Assembly: GCA_007922195.1 (NCBI GenBank)
Contig: ML681981.1
Location: 16,615,089 to 16,679,088, forward strand
From: Podocnemis expansa
Taxonomy: Eukaryota; Chordata; Testudines; Podocnemididae
Direction of reading: 5' to 3'
DNA: 64,000 bases
The translations under genes and the position numbers were made by a program. The notes below the pieces were generated by a model. It saw only the letters and a program-made list of their open reading frames with translations. It made no database searches and was not told where the DNA came from. Positions 58,344 to 64,000 of this stretch are shown piece by piece (position 1 is the first letter of the stretch; each line of letters starts with the position of its first letter).

Positions 58344-60929
58344 CAATTTTAGAATTTAAGCTTTAGCTAGTGCTTAGGTCAGTTAATAAGGGATTCTTGA
58401 TTGAAAAACATTATTAAGATATTTCAGCTTTATTAATTCATCACCTTTTCCCAAACTGGTCTTGGGTATTGTGGTTCAGATGTGTTGTACCCTGGAATGT
58501 GTTTCATTTTTCACATTTTAGAAGAGTTGACATTTTCTTTGCTGAAAAGATTTCATAATAAAGGAACATCAAATTCCTATATTCTTAAGTTGTGTTGGGT
58601 CTGCAATAAATTTTCCCTCAGTCAAACCCATTAATGTCAGGTTATTTTCACATATTAAACAAAAAAACCCCCAAAACCTTCAATAATCCAGCTGTCCCCA
58701 AAGACAAATGGATGATCCTTCTGTATGTTGGAGAGTCTGGTGAGAGGTAATAGATGCTAACCATTTTTGCACTGTCCACTTTATCACTTCATTTGTTTCA
58801 CTTCTTTCTCTTGCTAGGAGAATTAAACAAAGAGCTTCACTGACAGTGATGTCATTTCTTTGTGGCTGAATCCCTTGAGGTAGCTGTTTGTTTTATGCAT
58901 TAATTTAAGTCTTTTTATGGTAATTATTCTGTGCACTATGGATTTGAAGAAGAAAGGAAGAACATATCTCACTTGTGACGGGTATTCAGGCCTGACTTTA
59001 TTTTAGTAGGCTACATTCCATTAGTGTTGTGGCTTAGGCTAGCTTATCCAGGAGAGCAGCTTGCAGCTAATTCAGTGCCTTCTCTTGCTACATTCTGAAG
59101 GCCAAGTGGGAGGTCCCCATAATCAAAAGTTTGATAGTAAGGAGTCTCGCCAGGAAGGCAAAACCTGAGATCGGCCTAGCAAATAGCTTCATGTCTTGGA
59201 AACATGGGTAGTTTTCTTTCTAAGGTTGGCATAGGGTTTAATATCTCATTAGTATCCCAGACAACTTGTGAGTTTCTGCACACAAGACACATTCCAGAGA
59301 GTGGAATCAAAGGGGGCTTTGGTATGGCTGGGTGTAGAATGGTAAGTTTCTATCTTTGTTTGCCCTGCTCCATGGTGATGGATTATATGAGGAGGATGGT
59401 GGAAGTTCAAATGCAGGTGTACGAAATAAGAAAATATCCAGTAGCTTCCATGTTTAGCCTTCAGAAGGACCTCGGTAAAAATTGGAGATGTGCATTTTTC
59501 TGGACGGGATACTTTCACTTTACATTGCCAGTTTGAAAATATTCAAATGCACCTGATTTAAAAGCCCTTTTGCAACACACTCTAGCAAGCTGGTGGATAG
59601 TGCTTATCCCCATGTTAAATCAAATTGTCATTTCTATTGTTGCCCTGTAAAACTGTGTTTTAGGAATGTGCTGTGCAAAAATGTGTTATATGAAAAGTAT
59701 GAAGGAAATTTGTATTTCATATATGAGAGAATAATTTTTAGTAAGTCTATCATGTAAAATGAGATTACAGGAGGTCATTCTGACTTGTGTTCATGTTTTC
59801 ATAGCTGTAGATTGTAAAATGCACTGATAACCCTTTCTGGCCTTGAAAATAAGAGGATGGTGATAAGTCTGAAGCACAGGGTCTCAAGATTTCTTTAAGA
59901 GAACAAATAAACAATACTTTTATGTTAAAGATTTTCTCAGAAGCAGCCAGACTAGATAAGCGGGGGGGATTAAACCTGTTGGACTCTGTGCTGAAGAAAG
60001 CAAAAATTAAAATAACTACCATAACTTTAAAAAAAAAAAAGACACAAAAGGAAAAATTAGGGCAGAAATAACGGAAGGGTATGGGTAGTTAAATGTCCGA
60101 GAAAACAAAGCTCTTCAGTCACAGACAGTGTGGCCCAAGTAATGCCAGTGATATGACATTGCAAGAGAATGAGAAGGACAATGAACATCTAGAATAGAAA
60201 AGAAGGGGACAGCTGTTTGTTTGCGCTAGTGTTTGCTTCTCTATGCTGTTCATTTCCAGCCGGCAAGTGAAAAGACCAGAAAACAGTAAATGTATTGCTA
60301 GTCATTGTTAAGTTTTATTATACTAACTTTTTCTCACTGTTGTTTCTGATTAGCCTTCTTGCAAAATGTGGATTGGTGCCTAGTTTTAACTGCATCTTTC
60401 TTTCCTTACTTAGTAAAGGGGCACTAGTACGGTCAGTAATATTGCCACCCCGAAAACTCTTTTCCTTAGGAATGAAGTCAGCAGCATGTATTATTAATCA
60501 CTCTCTTGCTTTCCCAGTGGCATATTAAAATGGTAGTAATTATGCACCTTCTTCTGTAGGCAGCTGTTGTGAATATAATCTCATTTAGAATGCTAACAAA
60601 TGACTTTAATGCAATTTCTCTTTCTCATTATTGCACAAGTGAGTGAGTGGCAGTTAAGACAGTAATCAACTCTGTGTCCTTTCAAGTCTAGCGACATGTG
60701 AATTCACCATTTAACATTTTTGGAGCCATTTTGGATGTGCATACAGGTACATATACAGGATTTTGAGTTGCATGGAACAGTTTAGGAGACTTGGTTGATT
60801 AAAACTTCAAATATTACAATAGCCACTGACAATCTTATTAAAACACCTATGCATTTTTTTATTTTTTTTATTTAATCAGTAAGTAAACTTGCATGCTAAA
60901 AGTCTAGATAGTCACAGAAAGAATAATTT
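58344..60929. other. Intronic sequence after the PRKG1 exon
   Basis: No second exon, no repeat ends. A 110-codon + reading at 59204-59536 has no recognised domain or splice context. An A run lies at 60029-60040. Confidence 0.45.
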
Positions 60930-60939
60930 TGAGGGCAAT

Positions 60940-61165
60940 ACAAGCAAGGACTCCTGTGGAGCTTAAAGACTAACAAATTTATTTATTGCATGAGCTTTTG
61001 CGGGAGAAAATCCCACTTCATCAGATGCTTTGAAGATGGATCTGACAAAGTGGGATTTTCTCTTCTGAAAGCTCATGCAATAAATAAATTTGTTAGTCTT
61101 TAAGTGCCACGGGACTCCTTGCTTGTTTTGCAGAACTAGACTAATGCGGCTACCCCTCTGGAATC
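60940..61165. mobile_element. 226-bp palindromic foldback element with perfect 10-bp target duplication
   Basis: The 10-mer tgagggcaat flanks both ends (60930-60939 and 61166-61175). The arms 60949-61023 and 61047-61124 are reverse complements over about 75 bases (for example aagactaacaaatttattta against aaataaatttgttagtcttt), with a spacer of about 24 bases. The right arm is followed by a unique end gaactagactaatgcggc and tacccctctggaatc. No protein is encoded. It is the best preserved copy of a family with at least seven members in this window. Confidence 0.9.
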
Positions 61166-61175
61166 TGAGGGCAAT

Positions 61176-61884
61176 GATTCTGTGAAAACGAGCAGCTAAG
61201 AAAGTAAGATGCTAATTGTTAACATGTGGAATTCACTTGACTAAATAAATGTGATGAAAGTAAACATTCGTCTGATTTTACTGATGGTGGTTATAAAATG
61301 TGCCAGGGTACATATTCTGTCTTTTATGGAAAGAAGTTAAAATAAAAAATATTCTGAGGTAAATAACACACTAAACCAGGATATCCTAATCCAGAAGGAT
61401 ACCTATTTCATATCCCCTTCATATTTTAAGAATGTTTCGTGACATGCCTCTCTCCTACCCAGAATCTCACACTTCAAGCATGAGCAGATTTTACCTGGCA
61501 ATACTAACCATACCAGGAAAAACTAATTAGAAAGTTTCTAGAAGTATATTTTAATAAGAGTGCAACATTTAAATACACTCACATGAATGTGATGAATGAA
61601 CTTACCTTACTAAAGAAAAATTTTTCTCACTTGGTTAAAATAAGGAAATAAACAGATTTAAGTTTCTTGTGGTCAGTTCTCCATGCCTCCCCACCCCCAG
61701 CCCACCACTTACACAAGCAGCAAGCTGACTCATTAGATACAAGAGAGAAATTGTGATGAAAATTTTCAAGGCTCTGGCAGCTAAGTCCAGGCATTTTTTC
61801 AGCAACAGCCAAAATCTGCTGGTTGCCTAACTACATAGAGAATTGCAGGGTGATATTTCATTTTGTCTTCCACTGGCCCAGTCT
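61176..61884. other. Intronic sequence, nothing recognised
   Basis: AT-rich, no recognised feature. Confidence 0.45.
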
Positions 61885-62850
61885 TAAATTATGGAGTCAG
61901 AAGAGACTGCTATGATCATCTAGTCTGACCTCCTGTATGATGTAGGCTACAGAACTTTTCAGTTTGCATTATAGCATATGTTGGAAAACCAGCCACTTAG
62001 ATTCTCCATTACTGGAAATTTTTATCACAGTGTTTCTCAAAACAAACAAGGAGTCTGGTGGCACTTCTGAGGACTAACAAATTTATCCCATGAGTTTTTG
62101 TGGGACAAAATCCCTCTTCATCATATGCTTGAAGATGGGATTTTTTTCCCCACAAAAGCTCATGCTATAAATATATTTGTTAGTCTTTATAAGTGCCTCC
62201 AGACTCCTTGTTTTTTCGCTGAACGAGACTATCATGACTACCCCTCTGGAACAATATTAAGTTGTTCTTATGGCTAGCCAACCTCGTTAAAATGTTCACT
62301 GTTTACCTGTAGTCTGAATTTGTTTAGCTTCAATTTTCTGTCATTGGATCTTGTTATACCTTTGTCTGCTGGAATGACGGCCCTCTTCACTCAGATTTTT
62401 TGTTCCCTGTGGGTGTCTGTGATCAAGTTACTCCTTAATTGTCTGTTAATTAATAATAAGTAGACTTCAGGGACTCAATATCTTGGATGTATAAACAGCA
62501 GAATGTAGAATCAGGAGGATATATTGCCTTTGTATTTGGCATTGGTGTGACCACTGATTGAATACCTTGTCCAGGTCTGGTGCCGACAGTTCAAGAAGGA
62601 TGTTTATAAGAGCCACAGAAATGATTAAAGATAAAAATACACATTATTTGCTTTCACTCTGGTTACCAAGCAACCCAGATGGCTCTGTATCAGTAACCTG
62701 TCCTCTTTATTATTTAATATATATTAGATTATTTACAATCTTTCTGACATCTGCAAAATTTGTCATTAATGGTTTTTTTCCATCCAGGTCATTAAAAAAA
62801 TGTTAAATAGCAGAGACTCATGAACTACTCTGTATGGGAACCCAAGAGAA
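61885..62850 (-). mobile_element. Old CR1/L3-like LINE fragment, interrupted
   Basis: The 3' tail on + is 'agtcagaagagactgctatgatcatctagtctgacctcctgtatgatg' (about 61895-61945), the inverse of a CR1 end. The coding part continues on minus at 62560-62850, where a decayed F-N-I-F-x-NDLDGK near 62780-62810 and an NFADVRK near 62740 correspond to the FNIFINDLD...FADDTK region of CR1 polymerase. The second catalytic Asp is lost. A 0.2-kb palindromic repeat interrupts it at 62037-62250. Confidence 0.75.
62037..62250. mobile_element. Palindromic foldback copy nested in CR1
   Basis: The left arm (aaggagtctggtggcacttc, gaggactaacaaatttatcc) and the right arm (atatatttgttagtctttat, aagtgcctccagactccttg) are inverted repeats around a spacer near 62122-62132. 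The same unique end follows: gagactatcatgactacccc then tctgga. It is in the same orientation as the 60940-61165 copy, 0.9 kb away, and more diverged. Confidence 0.82.
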
Positions 62851-64000
62851 ACATATAATCAGTGCTGTTGAGTGATCATGTTGAATGAGGTGTTGGTGGT
62901 TCATTTTGGAAATAGTCCTAATTGGGGATTGGAGTTCCTTGGGATGCTGGCGAAACTTCCTTGATCACTTTCCTAACTAGTTATCCAGTACGAAGGAAAC
63001 AAAAAATTACTCAATTTCTTCCTTGTCCTCAGTATTATCAATTTCAAAGTTTTTTGATTGGATGCTTCTGCCTTCTCATGTACAAATACATCATTCATAA
63101 TCTGCTCTGAGAGAAGATCTCAGCTTTTAGTTGCCAGAAGATGTCATCAAGGTGAGCTAAGCATGCCACCAGGATGAATTGTTGAAGGTTTTAGAAAAGG
63201 GCAATAGCTGGTCATTCAGAGAAACCTGTATGTGTACTCTGAATTCAGAGCATTAAACTGGTAGTTCATCTGATAAGGGCCACCTTACGTTAGCATTACA
63301 GGAGTCAGAGGTGAAAGAAACTGATGTCATTGCAGAGCAATTCTAACAGTCCAGAATTCATTGGATGACTTTTGTTGAGGCTCTCAATTAGGACAATTTT
63401 TAAACACTTTCTTGGCACCAAACGCTTGATGGTCTATAAAACAGTGAAGCTATGCAATGTTTCGGATCTGTTTAATAAGGACTTCATTAGTTGTTGTGCT
63501 GACATTATCCATGAGCACTGCATTACACCACTCCTGAGAGTGCGAATCTTTGACTACTCCCTGAAATATTCTGAATCTTCATTTCCCTTCATTCCTCAAT
63601 AAAAGAGGATATTGTCTTCTATAGAAACACCAGAAATGCAGCTCACAAGGGGAGGCTAAGTACCAGAGGCTTCATTTGACTTATCAAGATAATGTGCTGA
63701 AAAGTCACTTCTTCTGAGAATTACAAGCAGTTCTTAAACATCCTCAGTTGTCTTATTAATAAGACATGAACTATATTCAACAAAATAAGTGTTTTCAGTT
63801 TGGTAGTTTTTCATGTCCTCTGTAGCTTTTAAAGTCATTTCTATTGTGCAGTAAAAGATAAAAATTTGAGATATCTGTACCTTTATGTTGCACATTATTT
63901 GTAGTGATCCTGGCCCAGTTGTCTGAAACACGTGAAATGAACATTTCCAAATTAAGGAATCCAGTCTTTTTCTCCCTCTAATATTTTCCATGACAAATAT
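62851..64000. other. Intronic sequence to the window end
   Basis: May contain further decayed CR1 just after 62850. Otherwise nothing is recognisable, and no downstream PRKG1 exon was seen. Confidence 0.45.

Larger units (their letters stand above)
58338..64000 (+). other. PRKG1: PRKG1 downstream intron (5' part; continues past window)
   Basis: The next PRKG1 exon, which should continue after TATVK, was not found before the window end. This stretch is intronic and holds a palindromic foldback element near 61.0 kb and an old interrupted CR1 copy near 62 kb. Confidence 0.85.

Noticed and set aside
59204..59536. 110-codon + frame about 0.9 kb after the PRKG1 exon as a possible further exon
   Set aside because: It does not match the expected PRKG1 continuation, has no AG/GT context fitting the required phase, and shows no domain.
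60940..61165. Hairpin as a microRNA precursor or tRNA-like structure
   Set aside because: Arms of about 75 bases are far longer than a microRNA precursor, the sequence is repeated at least seven times in the window, and target duplications show it is a mobile element.
1..64000. CRISPR array, operon, phage or other prokaryotic system
   Set aside because: Regularly spaced direct repeats with unique spacers are absent, coding density is that of a vertebrate intron, and a spliced PRKG1 exon is present.

Overview
This window is vertebrate nuclear DNA. Its one host-gene exon is a 114-base exon of PRKG1 (cGMP-dependent protein kinase 1) on the + strand at 58224-58337. The rest reads as intron: about 58.2 kb of the upstream intron (its 5' end is outside the window) and about 5.7 kb of the downstream intron. 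The repeats point to a non-avian sauropsid, most likely a turtle, with a crocodilian as second choice. They include a nearly intact CR1 LINE with the CR1-type tail, GTCTACAC-ended foldback MITEs, hAT elements, and DIRS-like, Penelope-like and site-specific-endonuclease LINE remnants. The species call is inference from repeat content.

Layout. 0-10 kb: mostly AT-rich intron with a GC-rich insert (0.56-0.92 kb) and an LTR-like block on the minus strand (about 2.6-3.3 kb). 9.8-14.1 kb: a MITE, two hAT elements and two copies of a roughly 0.6 kb repeat. 18.4-26.7 kb: an old CR1 on +, a young CR1 on minus (20.75-23.7 kb), a Penelope-like GIY-YIG fragment on minus, a TA-flanked DNA transposon, and an old CR1 on minus carrying a nested insertion. 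29.8-36.7 kb: a foldback element, a TA-flanked MITE and GC-rich hAT-like sequence. 40.1-42.5 kb: an old CR1 split by a 0.9 kb insert, then a Ty3/Gypsy reverse-transcriptase fossil. 43.9-51.97 kb: a GTCGAC-rich palindromic MITE, the C-terminal end of a LINE with a restriction-like endonuclease, a composite MITE-like element with a 50-bp minisatellite, a 771-bp palindromic hAT with perfect 8-bp target duplications, a small hAT, an LTR-like block and a 181-bp tandem repeat. 53.9-56.05 kb: a decayed DIRS-like tyrosine-recombinase retrotransposon with a nested repeat. 58.2 kb: the PRKG1 exon. 60.9-62.9 kb: a palindromic foldback element with 10-bp target duplications, and an old CR1 interrupted by a second copy of the same family.

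The only protein-coding contribution to the host is the PRKG1 exon, which carries most of the phosphate-binding cassette of the first cyclic-nucleotide-binding domain. Everything else with coding character is transposon-derived, and most retroelements lie antisense to PRKG1. No tRNA, rRNA, CRISPR array or bacterial-type feature was seen. The most unusual features are the range of retrotransposon endonuclease and recombinase types in one intron, and a small palindromic repeat family whose copies carry 7-11 bp target duplications.
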